Positions 17,323 to 26,032 of a DNA stretch of 64,000 bases are shown one piece after another. The position numbers and the translations under genes were made by a program. Numbering within the stretch: the first letter of the stretch is position 1; each line of letters begins with the position of its first letter. The notes beneath the pieces are model-generated. The model did no database searches, was not told the DNA's origin, and saw only the letters and a program-made list of their open reading frames with translations. The stretch is from JAHBXL01 sp038247555 (GTDB lineage Bacteria; Planctomycetota; Phycisphaerae; Phycisphaerales; UBA1924): positions 16,955 through 80,954 of the forward strand of contig JBBRUT010000002.1 of assembly GCA_038247555.1 (NCBI GenBank). Reading direction: 5' to 3'.

Positions 17323-18357
17323 ATGAGATCCCCCAATTCCGTTAAGAAGGGCTTTACGCTCATCGAACTGCTGATTGTGATCGCGATCATCGCGCTCCTG
17401 GTCGGCATTCTCCTCCCCGCATTGGGTGAGGCTCGCAAGGTCGGGCGTAAGTCCGTCTGTGAGTCGAACATCCGCCAGTTCGGAATCGCTGTGGCGAACT
17501 ACGCTACGGACTTCACGGACCGGCTGTCGTCGTTCACGTGGAAGAAGGGAGTGGACTACGGGTTTGGCGGGGTAGCCAATGAGCCGACTCAGGCCGCGGC
17601 GAATCAGGCCGTGGACATCCTGCGGCGCCGAGCGTTCCGCGAAGACCTACAGGTGATCTCGGGGTGGATCCCACACGTCCTTTACTCGCACTTGGTGTTG
17701 AACGACTACCTCGCCCAGCGACTGCCCGAGAAGGGTGTGGCATGCCCCGAGGATTCGCTGCGTCTGCGTTGGCAGGCGGCGGTTGCGAATGACCCCGCGG
17801 AGTTCATGAATCTGATCGTCAATGTCGAGCGGCCGGGCGGAGCGAGCCCGGAGCGCTGGCCGTACAGTTCCTCATACAGCTTTGTTCCGTCGGCTTGGTC
17901 GCCCGATAAAGCCCAGATCGTGGGCGGCGTTGTGGTACCGACGGTTTCGCAGGGCCCCAACCATGCCACGTTCAATGTTCCTGGAGCCGGCACGACAACC
18001 ACGCTCGGTCTCCGCAAGTTGTCGGATGTGACCTTCACTTCCCAGAAGGTCTTGATGTACGACTCGCACTCGCGCCACTTTGACAAGCGGCGACAGTTGT
18101 TCTACGCATACTCCGACGCCCGCGCCCCGATTTTGTTCTTCGATACCTCCGTGAGAACGTTCAAGACTTCGGATACCGACCGCGGCTTTAACCCGGCAAC
18201 ACCCAATTCGCCGGCACCGACGTCCTTTGCGTACACCCCAGATCCTTGGGAGCCGGGTACCCGCAATGGAACCGCATCCGAAGTGGTCGTCGGACACTAT
18301 CGCTGGACCCGCAACGGACTCCGAGGCGTTGACGTTCAGGGCACCATGCTGCCTTAA
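17323..18357 (+). CDS. Type II pseudopilin-like protein, paralogue A
   Basis: A 344-residue protein with a class III signal peptide: short basic leader MRSPNSVKK, prepilin peptidase site G-FTLIELL with Glu at +5, then one hydrophobic helix (IVIAIIALLVGILLPALG). The large globular part has no enzyme motif and is typical of the many planctomycetal pseudopilin-like proteins (DUF1559-like). It is clearly paralogous to the next gene, sharing YATDFTDRLSSFTWKKGV, RWPYSSSYSFVP, LRKLSDVTFTSQKV and HYRWTRxGLxGVD. A strong terminator follows, so it is probably expressed as a single gene. It likely uses a type II/IV pilus-like assembly machine. Confidence 0.88.
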   Translation: MRSPNSVKKGFTLIELLIVIAIIALLVGILLPALGEARKVGRKSVCESNIRQFGIAVANYATDFTDRLSSFTWKKGVDYGFGGVANEPTQAAANQAVDILRRRAFREDLQVISGWIPHVLYSHLVLNDYLAQRLPEKGVACPEDSLRLRWQAAVANDPAEFMNLIVNVERPGGASPERWPYSSSYSFVPSAWSPDKAQIVGGVVVPTVSQGPNHATFNVPGAGTTTTLGLRKLSDVTFTSQKVLMYDSHSRHFDKRRQLFYAYSDARAPILFFDTSVRTFKTSDTDRGFNPATPNSPAPTSFAYTPDPWEPGTRNGTASEVVVGHYRWTRNGLRGVDVQGTMLP

Positions 18358-18390
18358 CTGATACTCCGATCCACGATCTGTGAATATGCC

Positions 18391-18429
18391 CCGCCCCGGA
18401 GTTTCCTGCTCCGGGGCGGTGTTCTTTTT
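18391..18429 (+). terminator. Rho-independent terminator after pseudopilin A
   Basis: A perfect 11-bp stem CCGCCCCGGAG/CTCCGGGGCGG (18391-18401 with 18409-18419), a 7-base loop, and the tail TGTTCTTTTT. Confidence 0.92.
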
Positions 18430-18579
18430 GGCCCGGCAGGCCTTCGCCACCCGAAATATCCACAGTCGGGTACTCGCGGACTGGACAAGGGAGCTTCCGC
18501 GAGGTAGATTCGTTTATCGGGGCGGTTTCTGGGGATTCGCGGCAGCCACGTTCTGTGGCCTTTAGCCGGGGAGATAATC

Positions 18580-19641
18580 ATGCTTGGGAAGGCGCGTTAC
18601 TGGCGTGGCGGCTTCACATTGATTGAGTTGCTGATCGTGATCGCGATCATCGCGCTCCTGGTAGCGATTCTGCTTCCGGCACTCTCGGAAGCGAGGCGTG
18701 CGGCGAGGAAGGTGATTTGCGCCGCAAGCCAGCAACAGGTCGCCGTCGCGGCCTCGAACTATGCCACGGACTTCACGGACCGGCTTTCTTCCTTCACGTG
18801 GAAGAAGGGCGTGCAGTACGCGGACAACATGCCCGCAGGTGCTGACGCCACCGCCGCTGCCGCCAATCAGGCGATCGACATTCTGCGCAGGCGTGCAGAT
18901 CGGCCTGAGCTTGCACTCATCGCAAACTGGATCCCGCACGTTTACTACTCGCACCTTGTGCTGAACGACTATCTGCAGCAGCGGCTGCCCGAGCCTTCGA
19001 TGGCCTGTTCAGAAGACCGGATCCGTCGCAAGTGGCAAACCGGCATCCGCACGGCCCTCAATGCAGGCTCGACCGACTGGTACAACTACACCGACGGGGA
19101 AGACCCGGGCGATACTTCCAGTCAGGGTCAGCGCTGGCCGTACAGCTCTTCATACAGCTTTGTCCCGGCGTTCTGGTCGCCCGACAGAGCGCAAGTCGTC
19201 AACGGCCAAGTCATTCCGACAGTATCCCAGGCCGGTGTGCACAATCTGTTCACTGTGCCAGGCAACACAGCGACAACGATCCTTGGCCTGCGCAAGCTGT
19301 CGGATGTCACCTTCACCTCACAGAAGGTCATGCTGTACGAGATGAACGACTACCACACCATTAAGAATCGATCTCAGTACCACGCATACTCAAACTCGAA
19401 GACACAAGTGAGTTTCTTCGACGGCTCCGTCCGGATTATCGACACCAAGGACACCAATCGCGGTTTCAACCCCGCGACTCCGAACGCCCCTGCTCCGACT
19501 GCTTACGCGTACACACCGAACACGCGATGGGAGCCGCGCTGTCGAAACGCAGCCCTCACGCAAGAAACGGTCCAAGGACACTACCGCTGGACCCGCGCCG
19601 GGCTGAAGGGTGTCGACTTCAATGGTGGCGAGGTCCGCTGA
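18580..19641 (+). CDS. Type II pseudopilin-like protein, paralogue B
   Basis: A 353-residue paralogue of the preceding gene. Leader MLGKARYWRG is followed by the cleavage site G-FTLIELL and helix IVIAIIALLVAILLPALS. It keeps the same blocks as paralogue A across its length, including YATDFTDRLSSFTWKKGV, the QAxDILRRRA helix, AFWSPDRAQVVNG and GLRKLSDVTFTSQKV. Long stretches are identical, so the duplication looks recent or constrained. GGGGAGATAATC precedes the ATG. Each copy has its own terminator, so the two may be regulated separately. The function of the globular domain is unknown. Confidence 0.88.
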   Translation: MLGKARYWRGGFTLIELLIVIAIIALLVAILLPALSEARRAARKVICAASQQQVAVAASNYATDFTDRLSSFTWKKGVQYADNMPAGADATAAAANQAIDILRRRADRPELALIANWIPHVYYSHLVLNDYLQQRLPEPSMACSEDRIRRKWQTGIRTALNAGSTDWYNYTDGEDPGDTSSQGQRWPYSSSYSFVPAFWSPDRAQVVNGQVIPTVSQAGVHNLFTVPGNTATTILGLRKLSDVTFTSQKVMLYEMNDYHTIKNRSQYHAYSNSKTQVSFFDGSVRIIDTKDTNRGFNPATPNAPAPTAYAYTPNTRWEPRCRNAALTQETVQGHYRWTRAGLKGVDFNGGEVR

Positions 19642-19677
19642 TTTCAGTCGGGCGAATCTGACGACCTCATCGACAAG

Positions 19678-19704
19678 CCCCGGCATTCTTGCCGGGGTTT
19701 TTTC
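19678..19704 (+). terminator. Rho-independent terminator after pseudopilin B
   Basis: A perfect 8-bp stem CCCCGGCA/TGCCGGGG (19678-19685 with 19690-19697) with a TTCT loop, followed by six T residues. Confidence 0.92.
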
Positions 19705-19829
19705 TTGGGGTGAAGGGATGACCGCAGCGGGAAGTGCTCATCTCGGTGGAGTGGATCGAAGCATGGGGATGGCCGGTTGTCTGCTGCACGCCCACCACTT
19801 CCATCGATTTCGCACCTACGATTCCGGCC

Positions 19830-20675
19830 ATGTCCCGTGCCCCTGTCATCTCCAGCTCCGAGACCGACATCGCCTACGCCGCGGCCCAATGTGTCGTAAA
19901 GACGCACCAGCGGCTGGTTGACTTCCTGAAGACCGGCCAGACACTCGCCGCGATCGACCAGTTTGTCGCCAAGACGCTCACCGACCTGCAGTGCCGGTCC
20001 TGTTTCCTGGGATACCGCGTTGGCCGCTCTCCCGCCTTCCCCTCGCACGCGTGCCTGAGCGTCAACGAGTGCGTTGTCCACGGCACCGCGGGCTACTACA
20101 CCAAGCCCATGAAGCCTGGCGATGTCCTGAAGATCGACATCGGCGTCGTACACAAGGGCTGGATTGGCGATGCCGCGTGGACGTATGTCTTCAAGGACTA
20201 CCCAAGCGGCGAGGTCCAGAGGCTTATGCAGTGCGGCAAGGAATCCCTCCGCCGCGGCGTCGAAGAACTGCACCCCGCCAATACCTACATGGCCTGGGCC
20301 CAGACCGTCCAGGAATACGTCGAGGGCGAGTGCGGATTCCACCTCATCCGTGGCCTCGGCGGACACGGCTACGGCCGATGGGACGACAAGCGGAAGAAGG
20401 GCCTGCACGAGCCTCCCTATCTCTCCAACGTCCTGCCGACATACAACGACGAATGGCCCGACGGCTTTAAGAGGTGTATTCCCGGCACCGTGCTCGCGGC
20501 CGAGCCGATGATCGCGATCGGCACCGGCGAAGTCCGCCAGACCGCCAAAGAGTGGCCCGTGTACTCGAAGGACGGCTCGATCGCCGTGCACTACGAGCAC
20601 GATGTCCTGATCACCGAGACCGGCCCGCGCATCTTGACCGAGGGCATGGAGAACTTGCCGGACATCGTCGGGTAG
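19830..20675 (+). CDS. map: Methionine aminopeptidase, type I
   Basis: A 281-residue type I methionine aminopeptidase, which removes the initiator Met from nascent proteins. All ligands are visible: His84 (CVVHG), Asp103 (KIDIG), Asp114 (GDAAW), His179 (GLGGHGYG), Glu225 (AAEPM) and Glu256 (HYEHD). A roughly 15-residue insertion (DDKRKKGLHEPPYL) follows the His179 motif. The start is the ATG at 19830 (MSRAPVISSSETD); upstream codons in frame are not protein-like. It stands between a terminator and ribF, with 38 bp to the ribF start, so it may begin the ribF operon. Confidence 0.93.
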   Translation: MSRAPVISSSETDIAYAAAQCVVKTHQRLVDFLKTGQTLAAIDQFVAKTLTDLQCRSCFLGYRVGRSPAFPSHACLSVNECVVHGTAGYYTKPMKPGDVLKIDIGVVHKGWIGDAAWTYVFKDYPSGEVQRLMQCGKESLRRGVEELHPANTYMAWAQTVQEYVEGECGFHLIRGLGGHGYGRWDDKRKKGLHEPPYLSNVLPTYNDEWPDGFKRCIPGTVLAAEPMIAIGTGEVRQTAKEWPVYSKDGSIAVHYEHDVLITETGPRILTEGMENLPDIVG

Positions 20676-20713
20676 TCACCGCCGTTTCCCCCTCCCCCGC
20701 TACCCTTCCCTTC

Positions 20714-21823
20714 GTGCCCACGCATTCTCCATTCTCGACCGGTTCCGCGGCGGCAGCAGCCACGGGAGACGCCGCGCGTGTACCCGGCTCGGTCCTCACC
20801 ATCGGCACCTTCGACGGTGTCCACCTCGGCCATCAGGCTCTTGTGGAACGTGCCGCCGCCATCGCAGCGAATGTGCCCGCATCGCCCGGTACCCGCCCGA
20901 GCGTCATCGTTCTCGCCTTCGACCCCAATCCCATCGAGGTTCTTGCGCCCGACAACGCCCCCGCCCGCCTCACCACCTGGGCACAGCGCGAGCGTCACCT
21001 GCTCACAGCCGGCGCGGATGAGGTCGTGAAGCTGGAACCGACTCGCGAGCTGCTTGCGATGCCCGCCGCGATGTTCGTGGAGCGGCTTGCGAGGGAGTAT
21101 CGACCGGCGGCGATTGTCGAGGGCGCGGACTTTCGCTTTGGCGCGAAGCGTGCAGGCGATGTGGCCCTCATGCGCGATCTCGGCAAGTCACGTGGCTTCG
21201 AAGTCGACGTCGTCGATCAGGTGGAGGTCCCGCTGACCGACCACACCATCGCGCCCGCTCGCAGCACCGTGCTCCGCTGGCTCATCGAACGAGGCCGCGT
21301 CGGCGATGCCGCGTGCCTGCTCGGGCGGCCGTATGCCATGGCCGGCACTGTGGTGAGCGGTGACCGCCGCGGCCGCACCATCGGCTTCCCGACCGCCAAC
21401 CTTGATTCTCCCTGCCTCGCGCCCGCCGACGGTGTCTACGCAGGCCGCGCCACGTTGCCCGACGGCCGTGTGCTCGCCGCGGCGATCAGCGTCGGCACAA
21501 AGCCCACCTTCGGCACGCACGCCCGCGCGATCGAGGCATACCTGATGGATGACGCCGCAGGAGCTGTCGCAGGCGGACGAACGGGCGAGTGGGGAAGGAT
21601 CGAGGGGCTGCCAGAGTACGCATGGGAGCTTGAACTCGAGTTCCTCGCGTTCGTTCGCGACCAGGCGAAGTTCGAGTCGCTCGATGCGCTGCTGGCGCAG
21701 ATGACCAGGGACTGCTTGCGCTGCAGGGAAATCGCGAGAGCAGCGAAGCAAGTCACCTGCACCCACACACATGTGAACAAGGCGGCCCGGCCCGAGCCCG
21801 TTCTGCAGAAGGATACTGAATGA
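20714..21823 (+). CDS. ribF: Bifunctional riboflavin kinase / FAD synthetase
   Basis: A 369-residue RibF converting riboflavin to FMN and FAD. The N-terminal adenylyltransferase half has GTFDGVHLGHQALV, AFDPNP and EGADFRFGAKRAGD. The C-terminal kinase half has GRPYAMAGTVVSGDRRGRTIG, FPTANL and DGVYAGRA, and YAWELELEFLAFVRD near the end. I start it at a GTG (20714, VPTHSPFSTG), because the reading further upstream is Arg-rich and overlaps the end of map. No clear Shine-Dalgarno, so the start is less sure than the family. Its stop overlaps the next start as ATGA. Confidence 0.92.
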   Translation: MPTHSPFSTGSAAAAATGDAARVPGSVLTIGTFDGVHLGHQALVERAAAIAANVPASPGTRPSVIVLAFDPNPIEVLAPDNAPARLTTWAQRERHLLTAGADEVVKLEPTRELLAMPAAMFVERLAREYRPAAIVEGADFRFGAKRAGDVALMRDLGKSRGFEVDVVDQVEVPLTDHTIAPARSTVLRWLIERGRVGDAACLLGRPYAMAGTVVSGDRRGRTIGFPTANLDSPCLAPADGVYAGRATLPDGRVLAAAISVGTKPTFGTHARAIEAYLMDDAAGAVAGGRTGEWGRIEGLPEYAWELELEFLAFVRDQAKFESLDALLAQMTRDCLRCREIARAAKQVTCTHTHVNKAARPEPVLQKDTE

Positions 21824-22893
21824 CCGTACCGACCGGCACGACATGGGGCTCATCGACCGACGCGACGGGAATCGCAGCGCGGCTCTCCGCAGCGCGGCGA
21901 GCCGTCATCGTCACGCACGGCAAACCCGATGGCGATGCCGTGGGCTCAACGCTCGCCGTTGCCCGGGCTCTCGCACTGAAGGGTGCATGGGCCGAGGTCT
22001 GGTACATCGGCCCGACCTCGCCATGGGTCGAACCGCTGGTGGGCAAGACTCCCTCACGCGTCTTTGAGCCCGCCAAGCCCGCCACAGGCCCGAAGCTCGA
22101 CGACTTCGACACCCTCGTGTGTGTCGATACCGGAACCTGGTCGCAACTCTCCGAGTTCAAGGGCTGGATGTCCGCGTTCAGCGATCGAGCGGTCCTTATC
22201 GATCATCACCTGCACGGCGATCCCGATGTCGCGGCTCTGCGGCTCGTTGAGATGAAGGCCGCGAGCTGCACGCAGGCTCTCGCGCCGGTGCTGTGCAAGC
22301 TGCTGGGAAGCGACACCGCGGCGGACCTGCCGCTGGAGATCGCCGAGCCGCTGTACCTCGGGCTTGCGACCGACACCGGCTGGTTCCGCCACTCGAGCGT
22401 CACCCGCGAGACGATGGTGCTGGGCGGGGACCTGCTCGCGGCGGGCGTTGATCACACCAAGCTCTACCGTGTGATCGAGCAGCAGGATCAGCCCGGGCGC
22501 TGGAAGCTGCTCGGCCGGTCGTTGTCATCGCTGGAGATCCATGGCAACGGGCGCTTCGCCATCCAGACCATCCGCGCCAAGGACTTTGCCCAAACCGGTG
22601 CCACTCGCAACGACACGACCGGCTTTGCCGACATGGTGCTTGCGGTAAACTCGGTTCAGGCATCCGCGGTAATCGTCGAGGGCGAAGACAACGGGGGGGG
22701 CGGCGGCGCAGGCATCGCGGCAGCGTCGCCCGTGAGCAAGATCAGCATGCGCACCAAGCCCGGTCCCGATGCGATCGACGCCAACAAACTGCTGGGCGCG
22801 CTGGGGGGCGGTGGCCACGCGCGCGCGGCCGGCGCGAAGGTCAAGGCGTCGGCCGATGACACCAAGGGCAAGCTGCTGGAGCTCTTGAAGTGA
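21820..22893 (+). CDS. DHH/DHHA1 phosphoesterase (NrnA-like oligoribonuclease/pAp phosphatase)
   Basis: A 357-residue DHH-family phosphoesterase. The N-terminal part has THGKPDGDAVGST (metal site), VCVDTG and LIDHHLHG, the family DHH motif. The C-terminal DHHA1 part ends with GALGGGGHARAAGAKV, the substrate-binding GGGHxxAAG motif. This architecture matches NrnA, which degrades short RNAs and pAp; related proteins hydrolyse c-di-AMP intermediates. In ribF neighbourhoods such genes are common. The ATG overlaps the ribF stop, and the stop overlaps the following GTG start, so translation of all three is likely coupled. Confidence 0.88.
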   Translation: MTVPTGTTWGSSTDATGIAARLSAARRAVIVTHGKPDGDAVGSTLAVARALALKGAWAEVWYIGPTSPWVEPLVGKTPSRVFEPAKPATGPKLDDFDTLVCVDTGTWSQLSEFKGWMSAFSDRAVLIDHHLHGDPDVAALRLVEMKAASCTQALAPVLCKLLGSDTAADLPLEIAEPLYLGLATDTGWFRHSSVTRETMVLGGDLLAAGVDHTKLYRVIEQQDQPGRWKLLGRSLSSLEIHGNGRFAIQTIRAKDFAQTGATRNDTTGFADMVLAVNSVQASAVIVEGEDNGGGGGAGIAAASPVSKISMRTKPGPDAIDANKLLGALGGGGHARAAGAKVKASADDTKGKLLELLK

Positions 22894-23792
22894 GCGGAGG
22901 CGATCGTCCATTCCGGCCGCGCAGCGGCGCATCAACGACGCGCGGGCCGCGGCCGGGCGAGCGGCCGCCGCTTCGCGTTTTCACGACGACGCTCTGGGAG
23001 TATCCCAGTCAGCACTACGACGCGTATGTCGATGACGATGGAAAGGTGATCCGCAGCAAACTCGCGATGCAGGGAGATTCGGCGTACGTGGGCGCAACGC
23101 CCTCGTGGGTGATCTGGCAGTTGCTGGCCCGCTACACCCGCCCCAACGACCTGATTGTCGATCCGATGTGCGGCAGCGGCACCACGATCGACGTCGCCCG
23201 CGACTTTGGCCGCCGCGGCATGGGATACGACCTCGCGCCATCACGCGAAGATATCTTCCGCGCCGATGCCCGAAAGCTGCCGCTCGAAGCAGGCGTTGCA
23301 GATTTCGCCTTTGTCGATCCCCCCTACTCCACCCACATCGACTACTCCGATGACCCCGCCTGCATCGGCAAACTGGATGCGGGAGGTGCCGGCCCGGATG
23401 GCGGCCGCGCGTACTACGAGGCGATGGAGCAGGTGATCCGCGAGCTTCACCGTGTGCTGAAGAACCGGCGCTACATGGGGCTGTATGTCTCGGACTCGTG
23501 GAAGAAGAAAGGCTCTGCGCAAGCCGACCGCGCGGACAGCGGTGCGGGCACAGGGTTCATGCCCATCGGTTTCGAGCTGTACTCGATCATGCGACGGTAC
23601 TTCCAGCCAGTTGACATCATCTCGGTGGTTCGAAAGAACGCGAAGCTCGACCGCGGCAACTGGCACAAGGCCGCCGCCGATGGCAACTTCTTCCTTCGAG
23701 GCTTCAACTACCTCTTCATCATGAAGAAGGTCGATGATGGTGCTGGCCTGCTCGCAAAGGACGGCCGCCCAGGCAACAAGCGCTCGGGTTGA
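22890..23792 (+). CDS. N4/N6-type (DPPY) methyltransferase, probable orphan DNA methylase
   Basis: A 300-residue SAM-dependent methyltransferase. Motif I reads DLIVDPMCGSGTT and is followed by GYDL; the catalytic motif IV is DPPYSTHIDYS. The I-then-IV order and the DPPY are typical of N4-cytosine/N6-adenine DNA methylases, although some tRNA guanine methylases share them. There is no separate target-recognition domain and no restriction gene nearby. The start is a GTG whose last two bases form part of the TGA stop of the preceding gene (GTGA), which couples them. The specificity, and whether the substrate is DNA or RNA, cannot be told from sequence. Confidence 0.75.
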   Translation: MSGGDRPFRPRSGASTTRGPRPGERPPLRVFTTTLWEYPSQHYDAYVDDDGKVIRSKLAMQGDSAYVGATPSWVIWQLLARYTRPNDLIVDPMCGSGTTIDVARDFGRRGMGYDLAPSREDIFRADARKLPLEAGVADFAFVDPPYSTHIDYSDDPACIGKLDAGGAGPDGGRAYYEAMEQVIRELHRVLKNRRYMGLYVSDSWKKKGSAQADRADSGAGTGFMPIGFELYSIMRRYFQPVDIISVVRKNAKLDRGNWHKAAADGNFFLRGFNYLFIMKKVDDGAGLLAKDGRPGNKRSG

Positions 23793-23810
23793 CTTGCCAA
23801 GCCCCCGCGA

Positions 23811-25268
23811 TCACACGTGCGTCGCCGCCGCCGCCGCGCCGGCCACAGGCTTCACGAATACCGGCACCGGCCGATGCACCTCAACGACCAGCACGTCATC
23901 CTCAGGTGGGCCCGCGCGGTGGCGGGAAACGGCGCTGAGGATTGTCCGGATGCACTCACGCTCTCCCGGAGCGCGAAGGCAGGCGAGTAGGCGCTGCAAG
24001 CCCACCACGCCCAGATGCCGCCCCAGCCCGTTGCGGGCCTCAAGCGCGCCATCGGTGAAGGCGACGAGCGTGTCACCGGGGCCGAAGTGCAGGTTCTGGG
24101 TATCGGTGTCGAAATCCCCCGCCGCGGCCGCGCCCAGCACAAGCGCGGTGGAATCAAGCTGCTCGAGCCTTCCATCGACGGTACAGACGAAGGCGGGCGG
24201 ATGGCCCCCGCTCGCATACTCCAGCACATCCCGGTTGGGGTCGATCCGGCAACAGAAGGCCGTGACGTAGACCGAGTGACCTGCGAGCGTGAGGTGCACG
24301 TAGCGGTTGAGCGCGCCGAGAATCTCGCCGGGCCCCGAGTACGGGTGCTCGGCGAAGAGTCGCTCGAGTTCGCCATGCAGCCGGTTCACGGTGAGCGCGG
24401 CGGCGATGCCATGGCCGGTGACATCGAAGACCAGCAGGTTGAAGGCAGGAGCCGCGCCGTGCGGGCTGGGGACGAACCGGGCAAAGAGGTAATCTCCCCC
24501 GAGCTGGCGCATCGGCTCGTAGACATAGCGGAACCGCACAGGCCCTTCCTCGACCGGGATCGGGAAGAGCGCCTCGTGGATGCGGCGTGCATCGACGAGC
24601 TCGCGTCGCATCTCGGCATAGCGACCGCGCAGCGCCGCTGCGGCGACTCGATCGCGGAAACGGCTGTATCGCCACCAGCAGACCGCCGCACCCGGTACGC
24701 CGATCACCGGTGAAGCGGCGATGATGCCCAGGGCGATCCAGGGCGTCTGATAGGAAGTGATGATGGTGACGATGGCATTCAGGATGAGGAGCGGGACAAG
24801 AGGCTTAACGCTCTCTCGCCATGTCCACGGCAGGAAACAGCACGCAAAGACGTGGGAATAGAACATTCCCAGCACACTGACCACACCGACATACGCCCGA
24901 GCGGTAGGGCTTGCCCCGCGGAGCGCAAGCAGCGCGCCGACAATCGTGATGACACCGCTGGCGACGATCAGCCAGAAGGCCATCCGCAGAACCTCTCGCT
25001 TGACCATCGGCGAGCGGTAAGCCATGGCGAAGGCTGCGCCGAAAATCGCGATCCCTGTGACACTGAGCACGATCTCAAAGGGGGAGGTGAGCGAGCTGAC
25101 TGCGCTGGGTCCAGCAACAAACCAAACTGTGAGGCCCACGGCAAGGATGGCCAGCTTCACGGCCGCGACGACCCCCGTGTACCAAAGGAACCGGGTGCGC
25201 AGCCAGCGCTCGCGTTCGGCCTCGAACTCATGCCGGAAGTCGGAGGTTTGGTGGAATGCGGAAGTCAT
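23811..25268 (-). CDS. Membrane-anchored SpoIIE/PP2C-family serine phosphatase
   Basis: A 485-residue protein: about six transmembrane helices in residues 25-200 (for example WYTGVVAAVKLAILAVGLTV, FWLIVASGVITIVGALLAL and WIALGIIAASPVIGVPGAAV), a short linker helix, then a SpoIIE/PP2C phosphatase domain. The metal-binding motifs are present: LGGDYLF, FDVTGHGIAAAL, ASGGHPP, FTDGALEA and EDDVLVVEV. Such proteins usually dephosphorylate anti-anti-sigma factors in partner-switching pathways. No anti-sigma partner is encoded in the window, so the target is unknown. Convergent with the methyltransferase gene, 18 bp away. Confidence 0.9.
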   Translation of the reverse strand: MTSAFHQTSDFRHEFEAERERWLRTRFLWYTGVVAAVKLAILAVGLTVWFVAGPSAVSSLTSPFEIVLSVTGIAIFGAAFAMAYRSPMVKREVLRMAFWLIVASGVITIVGALLALRGASPTARAYVGVVSVLGMFYSHVFACCFLPWTWRESVKPLVPLLILNAIVTIITSYQTPWIALGIIAASPVIGVPGAAVCWWRYSRFRDRVAAAALRGRYAEMRRELVDARRIHEALFPIPVEEGPVRFRYVYEPMRQLGGDYLFARFVPSPHGAAPAFNLLVFDVTGHGIAAALTVNRLHGELERLFAEHPYSGPGEILGALNRYVHLTLAGHSVYVTAFCCRIDPNRDVLEYASGGHPPAFVCTVDGRLEQLDSTALVLGAAAAGDFDTDTQNLHFGPGDTLVAFTDGALEARNGLGRHLGVVGLQRLLACLRAPGERECIRTILSAVSRHRAGPPEDDVLVVEVHRPVPVFVKPVAGAAAAATHV

Positions 25269-25332
25269 AGTGGTCCGTCAATGGGGCGATGCCCAGCCCA
25301 CGCCCGCGGCGAGAACTCGCCGACTGCGAAAG

Positions 25333-25938
25333 CTATCCGGCCCGGCTCGCGCCCGGCACCCACTTCACATCATGTGCCCCATCGTCATTGGCGACCCGTG
25401 AAAGCACGAAGAGCAGATCGCTCAGCCGATTGAGGTATCGAACCGTTTCAGCGTTGGTGACGGCACCACCCGATTGGGAGATCAGCAGCACGGTCAATCG
25501 CTCGGCGCGGCGGGTGATCGTGCGGGCAAGGTGCAACGCCGCGGCGAGCGGGGTGCCGCCGGGAAGAACAAAGCTGTCGAGCGGCTTCATCCCGTCGTTG
25601 AAACGATCGATCGTGCGTTCGAGCCTGTCGGTCTGCGTGGGTAGCACCCGGAGCCGAGCGCCGAGTTGTTCATCAGGAGCGCACGGGCAACACAGGTCGG
25701 CGCCAACATCAAACAGATCGTTCTGAATGGCGCGAAGCAGGGCTGCGATCTCCCCTGCCTGGGCGACCTGGGGCGAACGCTCGGCCTCGATCACGCACAG
25801 CCCGATGGCGGCATTGGCTTCATCAACCGTCCCGTAGGCCTCGACACGCTGGTCGGTCTTGGGTACACGGGTCCCATCGCCCAGCCCGGTGGTGCCATCG
25901 TCGCCAGTCTTGGTATAGATTTTGGTGAGTCGGATCAT
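25333..25938 (-). CDS. Cob(I)yrinic acid a,c-diamide adenosyltransferase, PduO type
   Basis: A 201-residue ATP:cob(I)alamin adenosyltransferase making the adenosyl form of vitamin B12. The N-terminal ATP site YTKTGDDGTTGLGDG is typical of the PduO family. RVEAYGTVDEANAAIG, FNDGMKPLDSFVLPGGTPLAA and RTITRRAERL (the active-site Arg/Glu region) match family positions. The ATG is followed directly by IRLTKIYTKTG, the usual start. It is divergent from recJ with 94 bp between starts. No other cobalamin gene is visible, so it may serve salvage. Confidence 0.93.
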   Translation of the reverse strand: MIRLTKIYTKTGDDGTTGLGDGTRVPKTDQRVEAYGTVDEANAAIGLCVIEAERSPQVAQAGEIAALLRAIQNDLFDVGADLCCPCAPDEQLGARLRVLPTQTDRLERTIDRFNDGMKPLDSFVLPGGTPLAAALHLARTITRRAERLTVLLISQSGGAVTNAETVRYLNRLSDLLFVLSRVANDDGAHDVKWVPGASRAG

Positions 25939-26032
25939 GCTGTCAGTTTACTGCCTTCGACGGCTGGATGCGGCCCCCAGTTTGGGGATTCTGTTTCGCC
26001 GCGAGCGATGCGATCGGGTAGCATGCGGACCT

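Noticed and set aside
22693..22700. G8/C8 homopolymers in the DHH gene, rsmH (29384-29391), the ubiD-like gene (38761-38768) and the ABC ATPase gene (42076-42083) as phase-variation tracts
   Set aside because: With roughly 32% G and 32% C, about seven G8 and seven C8 runs are expected by chance in 64 kb, so the observed number is not enriched. Most encode ordinary Gly or Pro runs.
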